Source: Dactylorhiza incarnata
Taxonomy: Eukaryota > Streptophyta > Magnoliopsida > Asparagales > Orchidaceae
Reading direction: 5' to 3'
NCBI GenBank assembly: GCA_033032865.1
Contig: JAWHQI010000276.1
Span: 496,001 to 560,000 of the forward strand
DNA: 64,000 bases
Position 1 is the first letter of the stretch, and each line of letters begins with the position of its first letter. The notes beneath the pieces are model-generated. The model was not told the origin of the DNA. It made no database searches and saw only the letters and a program-made list of their open reading frames with translations. Below are positions 31,970-44,096 of the stretch, in pieces. The translations under genes were made by a program, and so were the position numbers.

Positions 31970-33685
31970 GGTGCCCCTAAAAGTAGTGGTGTAACAACCG
32001 TTAGTCATAAAGACTATGTGGCTTCACATCCTCTCCCCTGGCAACTCCAAGGCACCGGGGGGAAGGAAATGAAGAGTAGCTGCAATAGGGTCAGTAGTAG
32101 CAAAAGCAGGTGGCAGGTTAAGGTGAAAACACAGCAATGTATCAAATGTATAAGAAGCACAACTAACAAGTAATACGGTAATAACAGAGTGTAAGCAAGT
32201 AGAGAAACCTCACATAAGTAAGCAGTTCATATTGTACCTTAAATTATATGAATGCCCATACAAACTTATAAGTTATGGTTTCCAATTTGGGACCCATCAT
32301 ATAAAAGAGCCCATACTAATTTATATGATGGACCCAATGTGGTGCAATGCTATGATTATGAGGGATGAATGCAATGCAATGATTATGATAAGATGAACTC
32401 ACCCATGCATTTTCGCTATGTCGACATAGACCTGTAGTTCCCTCTTTTTGAGGGTAGCTAACCACTCAGGCACCTCACGTCGTGGCCAGACAAAGATAGT
32501 GGAATGGGCTCCTCCACAACTAGGCGGGTATGAACACAACCAGACCTAGGCCTATGTATGCCTCAACGCTAATAACACACAGCGGAGCCCCTGCGTACTG
32601 CTCGCATCATGCTGAGTCTTCATAACATGGAAGGGGTCTTGGGAAGTGCACACCAAGAACATAGCCCAACTGGTCTAGAGTCTAACTGTTGGCTTCTGTC
32701 GGTGTCATGACTAACAAGCCCGTAGACCCACCATAAGTAATCCTCAAACCAGAATCTTTGCACCATCATGTGTAAACCATGCACATTCATGTAATTCCCA
32801 TGTGGAACCTGTGCTATCAAGCACCAAAGGACTCACTGAAGGAATCTTCTCACTTTTCACATCATGACAGATCAACTGATGCTAACTAGCATCCAAGGCC
32901 CCCAACGACTGGGCCTCCCAACATATCAACATAAGATATAATCATATCTTATAACCAACATCAAGCCATCAATTCCACCCATACTGAGTTATCCTAACTC
33001 TCATGTAGTGGCATGCGCATAACATGGAAATCACTCTACCCGATCCTCCAGGACTACTTGTGGTCACGATGTCATATTCATATTCTACTGATTTAGTAAG
33101 CACGCCCATATCGCCAATATTCAACCCTCATGCACTGATCAAAACGTGCTTTAACACGATCAAGGTATCAACCTTATTGAGGGGTTATCACAAAACCAAA
33201 CCATCCAATGGATTTTCACGTGATATGAACATTAATTCGTACATATGCATTTTATGATTCCACATAAACTAACAATTGAAGATTGATTTAAGGAGACATC
33301 TCATCAGAATAAATCTGGAATTATACTCATAGGCCCACACCCGCGTGTACATGATTCATACAACATCTCGGCCCAATCGGCCTTCACATCCGACATTTAT
33401 ATCTCCTTCGAGTTATCTAATGAAACGGCGATATCTCCATTGCTACTTATCCATGATTATGAAATCCCACAAGAGCGTACATGTTGTTATCACAAGCCTA
33501 ATCATCCGATAGACTATCAACCGGGAGGGAGCATTTAGGTAAACGAGTCCTCTAAATTCTTCCTTCAATCATGCATCGAAATGCACCATTTCCAAATCAT
33601 ACAATTCATCCGCCCTCACTCGATTGACATGGGAATACAGGGACTCCTACCACACCGAAGAGGAGAACCCAGAAGTTCTCTATCT

Positions 33686-34171
33686 GCTAGCGCCGGCAGT
33701 AGCACTACCGCCCAGAGCTAGCGATCCTGTCGACGCACCTTCCCATCGACATCGGATGTCGATAGGAAGATAAGCCTTCCAGTCGACCCATCGAATTGCT
33801 AGCGTCGGCGGTAGGGCTACCGCCGGGCGCTAGCTTTCTCTATCACACCTCTTTCCCGTCGATCTTAAGGGTCGATGGGAAGTTATCCCTTCCCGTTGTC
33901 CCGACGACTCGCTAGCACCGGCGGTAGGGCTACTGCCGGTCGCTAGCTATTTCTATCTACCTCCTTGCCATTGATCTCAAGTGTCGATGGGAAGTTCTAC
34001 CTTTCCGCCGAAAAGTTGATTTGCTACCGCCGGCGGTAGGCCTACCGTCAGGCGCTAGCTACTCTATCCACTCGCCTTCCCATCGACCTTAAGTGTCGAC
34101 AGAAAGATAAGCCTCCCCATCGACTCATCGATTTGCTAGCGCTGGCGGTAGCGCTACCGCCGGGCGCTAGC
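33686..34171. repeat. 112-bp tandem repeat with 37-nt palindromes in G1 left LTR
   Basis: Five units starting at 33686, 33798, 33911, 34023 and 34135. Each opens with a near-perfect palindrome of the type GCTAGCGCCGGCGGTAG / CTACCGCCGGGCGCTAGC and continues with CCCGTCGAT...GTCGATGGGAAG, which is itself dyad-like. The other LTR has the same five-unit array at 53271-53755. Confidence 0.85.
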
Positions 34172-34851
34172 TAACAGAGAGCAGGTCATCTGCTCCTCAC
34201 CTCCAAATAATCCTCCCTGGCAGACCAGCTTCAAAACACCTACCATTTTCTCTCTTTCTAAAGGTTAGACTTTTATCTCTATTCAAGTGAATATAATCAA
34301 CATTATTTGAGTCTACAATTACAATTAAAGGCTCTTCTCACCCTAAACTATTCATCATCTTCCCCAATTAAAAAATTAGGGTTTTCATCTTCTCTCCTCC
34401 AATACTCCCTCATATGACCATGGATTTTCACAAAATCAAATCCTATCTCTTCCTTTTGGAGAGAAGAAATGATTGAAGGAGCTTTCGCGGCAATCGGTGC
34501 CCTAAGATGGAAGCTCCGGTTTGGTTTTTTCCTAAGAATCTCCATTAGCTCACAAGCCAAGCTCTTTTGAGCTCAACACCTCTCCTACTTTCTTCTACGG
34601 TCTAGCACCGAGGGAGAGCGGTCAGAAGTCACCTTATTTGTTCGTCCTTGGTTGGAGCTCGTCTTGATGGCGGCATGGTGGTGGTCGGCCGAGATCCAAT
34701 CCTTCTCCAACCTTGCTCTCTCAAGAAACCTAAATTAACCCTCTTAAGGGATGAAGAAGAAGATGAAGGAAAGAAGAAAAAGAATGAGGAAGAAGAAAAT
34801 GAATAGTCATCTCCATAAGAAATTTCAGCCCACTCATGCTTAAGAGAAAAT

Positions 34852-34984
<133 letters not shown>

Positions 34985-35332
34985 AAGAGCATTAAAGAGC
35001 TTTTAATGAAATCCAACTTCCAAGGCTTGTGCCAGCCGATTATTGACCATTAATTCCTCCATTATCTTAGATTTAGACACCATAGGCCATCCACCATGGA
35101 AAATGTCACGGGTTCCGATTTGGCCGCTACCGCCGGCGCTAGCGCCTTGCTACCCATTCCTTGTCCATTTTCTTCTCAACTTCCAAGGGTGAGGGTCACA
35201 CCCACACCCAGGGATCAAGGCACTTCCATGGCACCATCAGGGCCTCAAGACTCCTACCTAGCCAAAGGATCACCAAGTGACTCGTGTCACTCGAGGGGTC
35301 TAGCTCAAATTGGGATGTTACAAATCCAGTAA

Positions 35333-36495
35333 ACGAAGATACAATTTCGTCCCCAAAATTTAGGTTGAGGCTATGGGGATCGAAGGTCGGACTATGTAAA
35401 TCAAATTCGAAGTACACTTGACGAGGTTATTAGTTTAGTAAATCCTTACTCCCGCTTAACCCTCGTGTTTGGCCTTACTTATCCACATTGCATCGCGCAT
35501 CACCCCAAATTCCTCCCAAGTACACCTTTATAATTCTCCACAAAAATTGTAATCAAAACTTCGTACGAGATGACACTTGAACGTCTCTCATCGAGATGAA
35601 GGCCATCGTTGTTTCGTACAGGTAGGGACTCGTAACTCTACTCATCATAAGCAAATTTGTATCTCCTTCAAATATGCATGAGCAGTTGATCGATACAATC
35701 ATTTACCATTCTTACACTCACATGCTGTTCTCATAATCAAGTCGTGCTAACAAGCACTCAAGGACTCCCACTGAGTCCTTACTCAATTCATATTTTATAA
35801 ATACACCCGGTGCTAATTTGCACCCAAGGACCTGCCACTCGGGTCCTTACCATATACCACAGGATTTCACCATATCCTTCCAATTACATCAAATCGTCAC
35901 TGCTACCAATAGCGAACTGTCATAATGCTAACGCGGCGAAAAGTATAAGTCATGAAATCACTCTCTGTGATCCCTTCGAACTTTGTATCACGGCTCACAA
36001 TTGGATATTTAGCAATTTGACCTTTTTGGTAGTTCCCTCTATTCGAGTGTGTCAACTCAGGTACCCAGTTGAGGCAAACAGGGCAGTGGATCGGGTCCTC
36101 CACTCATAGGCCAGTATGACACCTCCTAGCCTAGACCTTACGTACGCCCCTAAGAACACACAGGGTATCCGGGTACTACTTGAAACTGCAATGCCTCTAA
36201 GTGAAACACCAAGCTCTTGGCTCGAAGGACTCGACAAATCCTTCTTATATAACATAGATCCTACCTTTTGCAGGACAGTCCCAGTCCTCCCATTATGATC
36301 TCGAGCCTACCGCTCGCAAGACTATCTCAGTCCTTCCTTATATCTCAAGCCTGCCGCTCGCAGGACTAACTCAGTCCTTCCTTATTCTTATGCAATTAAT
36401 CACATGCACGTCAAATTTATTCCACCCTACAAGGTGGAGATTTATATCATCCCACAAGTTACACTGATTCGATAATTTCAACACACACGTTTCTG
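35333..36495 (-). other. G1 interior, 3' end of polyprotein and downstream sequence (decayed)
   Basis: The minus strand next to the LTR reads LNLNFGDEIVSSFTGF, the usual end of chromovirus polyproteins (N.GDEI.F). Further right no continuous frame survives; integrase and chromodomain are not recognisable by eye. Confidence 0.55.
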
Positions 36496-37050
36496 TTATT
36501 CGCACCTCAAGTATGTGTGACCTCTTTCCAGATCAAGCACTGAAGTGAATACCATTGTGAACTCCTTTTCCAAACTCCACAATGTCTTAATTGCTGATCG
36601 AGCATAATCATCATCGTCTTTAACACAACATCTCTTAATAATATTTACGGAAAACCCAAGTCGGTACATGACTAGTCCAATAAACGAAGCGATAAGCTCC
36701 CATACATTTGGACTAGTTTTCTTCCACCACTCATGTGATACATTCATCTCGTGTTTGGGCACATCTCTTAGAGGCATGTATTCCTCGACTTAGGGTTCTC
36801 ACCCTATAAATCAATGTACCGACGCACTTGTGTATTAGCCGTGATGTAGAGAATCGGATTTTTGGCGGCGACCACGTCGCATCTCATAGTGAGGAGGGCA
36901 CGTACAAATAATATCCATCCAATCGGTACCTTTATATGTGTTGGGACTTGACCTGAACCAAGGTACAAGGTTCGATATGATTTCCCTTCGACGTGGGTTA
37001 TGCGGACACCGAAGGTAAGGCATAATTCCCGATATGACAACCCAATCCAA
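36496..37050 (-). pseudogene. pol: G1 reverse transcriptase remnant
   Basis: Minus-strand fragments in at least two frames. One (36496-36777) reads SFIGLVMYRLGFSVNI and later LWSLEKEF ... SVLDLERG, matching the RT/RNase H connection of Ty3/gypsy (SFLGL.GYYRRFV..FS, then F.W...CE..F..L......VL.LP.G). The next (36835-37050) gives LVPWFRSSPNTYKG ... TCPPHYEM, which fits the K.DLRSGYHQ.R ... TRYGHYEF block of RT. The catalytic YxDD region between them is not preserved. Many substitutions and frameshifts make this a dead copy. Order on the minus strand (RT core, then connection, then the LTR-proximal tail) agrees with the G1 orientation. Confidence 0.65.
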
Positions 37051-38101
37051 TCAATTACATGCCCCTTATCATCTCCGCCAATGACCGTTCAAGACATGTC
37101 TATTTAAGTAACAATCCTTAATATCATACATTGTAGCACTAGCAATATCAACATGTCCGAGATAAGTACAGACTTCCCATTTGTGATGAGAGTTCCCATT
37201 CCTTGTATAAGTAGTGACCCGTAAATTTTCTCAACATGTATAAGTAGTGACCCGTAAATTTTCTCAACATGATCTCCACTAAGTACGCCTACGTAGTCCA
37301 TAAACATCATCCTTTCTAAAATAAGTTAACTTGCTATTAATTAATGGTAAATCCTCCTGCAAACCTAAGATCTGTCACGAGCCGATCTCGCCATTAGGGA
37401 TATCTCATTAACCCTTAACATTTATCTTGTAAATTAAAAAAATAATCATGTTGCCAAGCATTATTGTAGGCTCATGGCGATGTGAATCCATGACTCTACA
37501 CCTCGCATAGGTTATAATCACATCATTCCTTTCTAAGAACACGGAACCAAGTCAGGCGTTACTTTTTTCTAATCCAGGTCTTACTTATACTTACACCGAA
37601 TCCAGAAATTGGTGCCAATTTCTCTTGCAGTTTAGATCAATTCATTTAAGGGCTCTTCAACCATGAACATAAACCTTATCCATCAGTTTGGTTACGATAC
37701 AGATCCTCTAGAAAACTTCCTCATCGAGGTAATAATGTTACACATACTCCTACTTGCACAGGTATTCTTCACAACTTTAAGGTCATCCCAAAATTTGACC
37801 CTTTAAAAGTAGTTTGCTCACCCACTTCGTGCATTTACAATCGCACCTTACATAAGGGAGATCGTCATGCATTAAGACGCCATGACTACTAGTATGTATG
37901 TGATGAATTATTTTAGGAGAATATTCGCTGCAGGAAAAGCTTTTGTTGATGAGGATAGAATTCGGCGGGCGCTTTTGAGGCGTCTCACGAGTACTCCTAC
38001 TTTGAAAAAACTAACAATTATCCTACTTCGACGAATAGAAGTAATGGTCTTTCCTTCTTTTGGAATATCAACGATTACGCCGAGGCGGCGGCGCCGAAAA
38101 C
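37051..38101. other. G1 interior and G3 leading edge, no gene
   Basis: Includes a 33-bp direct duplication (GTATAAGTAGTGACCCGTAA..., about 37205-37271) and, at 37901-38101, the short interior remnant of G3 with a degraded tRNA-Asp primer site at 38079-38096 (12 of 18 bases match). GTATG occurs at 37896-37900 and again right after G3 at 50060-50064. Confidence 0.5.
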
Positions 38102-39493
38102 TGTATAAAAAAGGAAAATAAGAAATTGGAGAGGAAAAGCTTCCTGTGGAGTTTTTGTATCGTTTATCCAAACAACTCATTCGATAAAGGCAAGTATACC
38201 TTATCACGTATAGTATAGGATATTTTTAGAAAATTATCAAGGTCGTATTAAACTCGGGTCTGTCGAGTACTTCTACTTCGAGAAAGCTAACTATTATTTT
38301 AACTGGAATAATATTAAAAAAGAGTAATAATTAAAGCTAAATAAAAGAGAACAAAAAGAAAAATAAAGGAAAACAAGACTTGATTTTAAACTTGCTTTGA
38401 AATGAAATAAAAAGATAAATACTATCATTCAACTATATGCCTTGACCGTGGGGATTCCTGAAGCTCGAACATGCCTCTCTCGAGGTTAATGCCCAACTAA
38501 GCTTAGGAAAAATCAACCGGACTCTCGTCCTATAATTGATTACCCAAGACTGGCTTTACGGTGATGAATCCCACTATAGGATTTGACTCCTATCCAGAAG
38601 ATTTACATCATCCTCTCTCGAGGGGTGCGTGCAACTCTTTTTCTTCTCGAGTGATCGATTCATACACACGGCCTCTCGGCTAACTAGAATATGAAAACAA
38701 ATACCGAAATTCATAACCGGAATATGAACTCGATATCGTTATATTTCGAGAATAAATCTAAGGGGAGAAGAAATGATAATAAGGAAAAGATAATTTCGAT
38801 TCAAAGCTTGCTAAAATTCAAGAACTACAAATTTGCTAAATAGAAAAATAAAGAAATAGAAAGAGAAGAAGGGAAGAGATTTTCATAAAGGAAAAGAGAT
38901 TAGAATTTCATTTCATAAATAAAAGAGATTACATAAAGTGAAAACTACATTATATTGCATGAAGGAAATCTAAACTAGCTTGCATGAAATGAAAATACAA
39001 AAATTAAACTAAGCTTAAGAAAGGAAATTGCATTAATTAAAAACTAACTCAAACATGAAAAATAAGGAAAACTATACAAGAACAGCCCAAATGGGCAGGG
39101 GGAAGGGAGAGGGCTTGCTGGAAATGAGCTTCAGAATTAATAGGAGAAATTTTGGGTTTACACACCCTCGGTCACGGGCGTGACCCTGGGGCGTGTAATC
39201 ACCATTCTGCATCGGCTGGGAAGGCAGCGCGGAGCTTGCATGACGGCGGGAGAAAGTTGGACATTACACGCCTGTATAATTTGGGTCACGGGTGTGTACT
39301 TGGACGGCTTCAATCAATGCAGCATGGGCTTGAATTCGGTGCGGCAGAAAGCAGGGATCACGCGCAAAAGTCATGGGCATGACCAATGGGTCACGGGCGT
39401 GACTTGGGTCAACTTCTCGACGGCTGCTCCTCGTCTCGACAGCATCACCGCTGGCAAGATTCTATTTTTACATGCCCCCTGGTCACGGGCGTG

Positions 39494-41086
39494 TGTTGGA
39501 ATAACCCTATTACTGATTTGGGCTAGGATCACTATCTGCTGACTAGGATCAAGTTGACCCCAATGTATAGTCAATGGGTCAAGAGTTTAGGCTGTTATAA
39601 CTAAAGAAAATATTCAGGTTCTGCGTTCGACAAACTCCATACTGCGTTCGACGAATGGATTACTCTCTGCGTTCGACGAACGGCTTACATTTAGCGGTCG
39701 GCAAACAGACTTGTTCTCAGCGGTCGACGAAATCATTCCGTCTCAGCGGTCGATGAAATTTGCTCAGTTCAGGGGTCGACGATTTTATTCAGCGGCTCAG
39801 CGGTCGATGAATCCTTCCATTCGACGAACTCAGTCTGCGTTCGACGAACATCTTCAGATCGACGAACACAGCTCTGAGATCGACGAAATTTGTTGAGATC
39901 GATGAAAATTTCTCTACAACAGATTTATTTCAGACAGATTATATTATTCATTCTCTGAACTCAGATCGTCTACAACAACAGATCTATATTCCAGATAAGA
40001 CAAGATTTCTGCCTTACTTATTATATTCCTTTCCTTTCTCTTCCCGAAAAAAATAGTCGTTGACATTTAATGGAAACGAAACATTTCACGGAAAAGGAAT
40101 TAAGTATTTTGCAGAATCGTTTTGGTTACCTTTGCAGTCCCAAAAAGGATTTATTACAGATTATTATATTCCTTATTTTATTGATTTGATTTTCAAATTA
40201 GAGAAATATAGTAAAAGAAAAAGGAAGAAGATATAAAAAACAGTATTACTTCTCAGTTTTCACGACAGAATATTACAGTACAACATCAAAGAATAGATGT
40301 ACACAGGAAAAGAAAGAAAGAAAGTTACAGGAAGAGAAGAAACATAAGAAAGCATTCACATATCTTCTTATTCCTCAATAGCAGCACTCATTCACTGAGA
40401 ACATCATCAAATCTACTCTCTCAGTCATCTGCTGCAAGATCAGATCTTCAAAAGAGCAACAATAATCTGAAGAACTATTTCTCTCAGATTCATCATCTAC
40501 AGGAAGATCATTTCTTTCAAGAGAAAGCTCCATCCTCAAGCTGTCAAACATTTTCAATCAGACAGAGGAGCTTTACAATATCAACATCCACTAGATTCTT
40601 CTCTCAGATAGATGACAGAGAAGAACATTCTAACCCTTATTTACCCCCTCTTGTACAGGGTTATAACTCCCTTCAAAAGTAAACCCATTGGTGGCAAGGC
40701 ACCTGATCAAAAACCTATAGTTTTGTTAGAGCACCTGATCAAAAGCTCACTTGGTGTGTGGACACCTGATCAAAAATCCATTGGTGATAGGGCACCTGAT
40801 CAAAAACCTAGTGGATCCTACCAAGTATGGTAGAAGAGTAGACGTACCCAGGTTTATTGGGGAACTACTATACAAATTCCTTGTGTCTCTGTGCTTGTGA
40901 TTTTCTATGTTGTTGTGCTGTGCTGATTTGTTTTTATTTATTTTATAAATCACTCTGCTATACACATATATATATATATCAATAATTTAATTCCGCTATA
41001 AAATTAAGGGAAAAGCTTTTAATACTCTATTCACCCCCCCCCCCCCCCCCCCTCTAGAGTAAATCTAAGATCTAAACTCTCCTTCA
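39494..41086 (+). repeat. S3 5' LTR
   Basis: Starts TGTTGGAATAACCC. A cluster of GTTCGACGAA/GATCGACGAA words at 39625-39905, then four copies of CACCTGATCAAAA at about 40700-40808, and a 20-C tract at the end followed by CTCTAGAGT. Confidence 0.9.
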
Positions 41087-41088
41087 AT

Positions 41089-41165
41089 TTGTATCAAAGC
41101 AAGGTTGATTATATTAATCACTTTCAACTGATACTCAATTGCACTTTTAATTGGTATCAGAGGGT
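41089..41165 (+). other. S3 primer-binding region
   Basis: TTGTATCAAAGC (41089-41100) is two bases from the LTR and differs from the initiator tRNA-Met site at two positions. A better match, TGGTATCAGAG, lies about 65 bp further on. The proximal one is the likely original. Confidence 0.6.
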
Positions 41166-41254
41166 AGTTGATTTTTATTTACAAGCTAACACCTGAATCA
41201 TAAAGATCAATTAGATCTTAATTTATTTTAGAGTTTTATTTTCTTAAAAAACTC

Positions 41255-41662
41255 ATGGCGCAAAACAAAGAATATTTTAGCACAAGACCTCCTATGCGCA
41301 ATCTAAGTAAATTTGCACTATGGAAAGCAAGGATTAGATTATATATGAATGTTATTGATGAAGATATTTTCAATGTCATTTTGACAGGACCTTCAACTTC
41401 ATCAACATCAGCAGATGCTCAAAAGATGCTGAAAAGTGTTGATGCCAAGGCCATGAACATATTGGCACAAGCAATGTCAAATGACATTTATCAAAGAGTT
41501 GCTGATAGCACTTCATTAAGAGGCATCTGGAACTCCCTAACAAGAATGGTAGATGAACCTTCTTCCACTTTCTGTATTTATGATACAGAACCATCATCTA
41601 GTCAAAGTGAAGAAGAAAAAGAAGAAGAACAAAAAGTTATAACATTCTGCATGATGGCCATA
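41255..41662 (+). pseudogene. gag: S3 Gag-like protein, N-terminal part
   Basis: 136 codons from ATGGCGCAAAACAAAG. The copia Gag fold is reduced but visible: LSKFALWKARIRLYMNVID, then AMNILAQAMSNDIYQRV and LRGIWNSL. There is no CCHC knuckle; the frame runs straight into an acidic Glu/Ser stretch and FCMMAI. S4 inserted after codon 136 and introduced a TGA. The frame continues on the far side of S4 at 45917 once the CCATA duplication is allowed for, so the gene was intact at that point when S4 arrived. A structural role as in S1 is inferred. Confidence 0.75.
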
Positions 41663-43488
41663 TGAAAGGTGAGTTTAGTTCTTATTATCTGTTAAAACTC
41701 TTGTTTAACTTTGTTTTACTTCAAAGTAATGCTATATATAAATATATAAGTTTGCTGATTGAGAAATTAAAACAAATAGTGAGAGTGCATAAATATCACA
41801 GCACAGCAAAATTGAAATAAAACAAAACACATAACAAGCAAACCACAAAATAAAGAAGCATCCAGATGACACAAGATAATATAGTAGTTCCCCTCAACTG
41901 GGTACATCTACTCTTCTACCCACTGGTAGGAATCCACTAGGAGGTTGTTGATAAGGTGCCCTCACACCAAGGTATTTTTGAGAAGGTGTCCACACACCAA
42001 TGGAGGTTTGATCAGGTGCCCAATTCACCTATAAGCTTTTGATAAGGTGCTTAAAAACCAAGGGAGCTTTTGATAAGGTGCTCTAACCAAGATGCAGGTT
42101 TTTGCTAAGGTGCCATGTCACCGGGAGTAAACTTTTGAAGGGAGTTTTAACCCTTTATAAGATGGGAGAAATAAAGAAAACAAAAACAGATGTTGTTCTT
42201 CTCTTTCTAAGAAGACAGTTGATGAAGATGTTGAAGAGAGCTCCCCCTGTCTGATTTAGTTTAGATGGCAGCCTTGTGGATGGAGCTCCTTCTCTAGATT
42301 GTGAATCCTCCTCTTTTCTTCTTGCAGTTTAGATCCTGAGCAATTGATATTGTTTGGTGTCTCAGGATAAGTATAGAAGACCTACAAGAAAGAGGTTTAC
42401 CAAAAAGAAGATATAATATATTTGATCTGCTTCTTTTTGCTCCTGTTCTTTTTCTCTTCTTCTTCTTCTTCTCTTTTCCTGTACAGAAGATGTTAATGTG
42501 TATTATGTGTGTAATATGAAATCTGTACAGCAATATATATATGATCTGTATATATTCTATCTCTGCATAAATCTGTACAGCAATATATTATATATATATG
42601 ATCTGTCGAGAGAGACAGTTGTATATATCTAATATATAAAATCTGTTGTAATATATTCTGCTGTAATAATCTGCTGTATAAAGAAATGCTTCCTGCTGTC
42701 GTGTAAAAGAGTTCTTGTCTTCTTTCGGCTAATTTGAATCCTTGCTGATCAAAGAGGAAAGAAATAATATTTCTTTTATTTAGCAGATCCTCGAGAAGAT
42801 AACTTGCTGTCTTTGACTTGCTGCAACGGCTACAGTATTTAATGCTTTTGCCAAATGGCTACAGCATTAAATGCTTTCACGGATGTGATGTCAGAACAGC
42901 AATATATCGCAATATATAAATAGAATAAATAATAAATATTACTATAATAAAGTCTGACAGCATATAAGTAATATTTAATGATATATAAATAATGCTGCAG
43001 AAATTCGTCGAGCTGAGGTCCAAGTTCATCGAGCTCATCATTTGCTTCGTCGACCTGAACATGTGATTTACTGTTTCTGAACATCTGCTGAAATTCGTCG
43101 AGCGCCTTACTGAAGGTTCGTCGATCTCCTCTTTTCGTCGACCGCTGATCTGAGAATTCGTCGACCGCTGTTCTGGTTGGAATTTGTCGACCACTGTTCT
43201 GGTTGGAATTTGTTGACCGCTGCTTCCTTGATATTTCGTTGAACGCAAATTCCTTGATAATTTGTCGAGCGCTGCTATAATGTAATCTGTTCATCGAGCG
43301 CCGTCCGACGAATGCTGAGCGTCGTTCGACGTTCGTCGAACACAGTAAATATATGAAATATATTTCTTCTTTTATTTTCTCTTATATTAATTATATATAT
43401 TATTTCTTAGCTTTCTTATCTTAATAGGATTTGATGGATTAGACATTAAAGATGGATCCTAACTCAAATCAAAACTAAGGTTCCAACA
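41663..43488 (-). repeat. S4 3' LTR
   Basis: Contains a run of TTTTGATAAGGTGC words (about 41945-42120), the same motif as CACCTGATCAAAA in the S3 LTR read on the other strand. Also a TATA/GATCTGTA-rich stretch and a TTCGTCGA/GTCGACC word cluster at 43000-43340. Confidence 0.9.
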
Positions 43489-44096
43489 ATCTCCCCCTAT
43501 TTGAGTTGGGATCCTAATCCAAATTAACTAGGTTCTAACAATCTCCCCCTATTTGGTTTAGGATTCCTAAGCATAAAAAGTCTTGAATTAACTTAAGGCT
43601 TAAGGGATAGAGATTATTTTCTTAAATTTCTTTTACAACTAAGCAATTTATAATTTCCTAAATCTTGATTTAAATAGGAATTTAAATGAAATGAATTGCT
43701 GGCTGTTAATAGATTCTAAGAATTTTTATAATCAGAAAGTCAATATCTGATAGCTTCTTTCTATAGAATCCCCTTAATCAGAAGAGACTCACACTTAGTG
43801 CTCTGATCATTTCTGATCTATGCAATCTGAGTAGAATGCTCAACTGATTTTGGAAAAAATCTGGAAGAATATGAAGTTTATCTGACTTTGTTTTTTAGAT
43901 ATAAAAATTCAAAGGAATCATTATAACTGCTTATTTTAGTTATAAAAATTTTTAAAAGAAAATGTTTTATAATTAGATATTTTGGTCTTTTTATTACAGT
44001 GAAATATAAATTTGACAATTTATTTTGATTTTGCTGAACATACATAATTTCTTTTTCTTTAAAGTTATGTTTGAACTTATCAGCCTTGATACCAAT
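43489..44096 (-). other. S4 interior
   Basis: Holds only the PPT, a second CTCCCCCTATTTGG word and the primer site at the right edge (GCCTTGATACCA, 44083-44094). No open frame of note. It is similar to S3 interior sequence around 47130-47280 read in reverse, so S4 looks like a deletion derivative of the S3 family. Confidence 0.75.

Noticed and set aside
34348..34560. 65-70-codon minus-strand frame in both G1 LTRs (also 53933-54130)
   Set aside because: Two copies of one LTR cannot show selection; no recognisable domain. Left as leader sequence.
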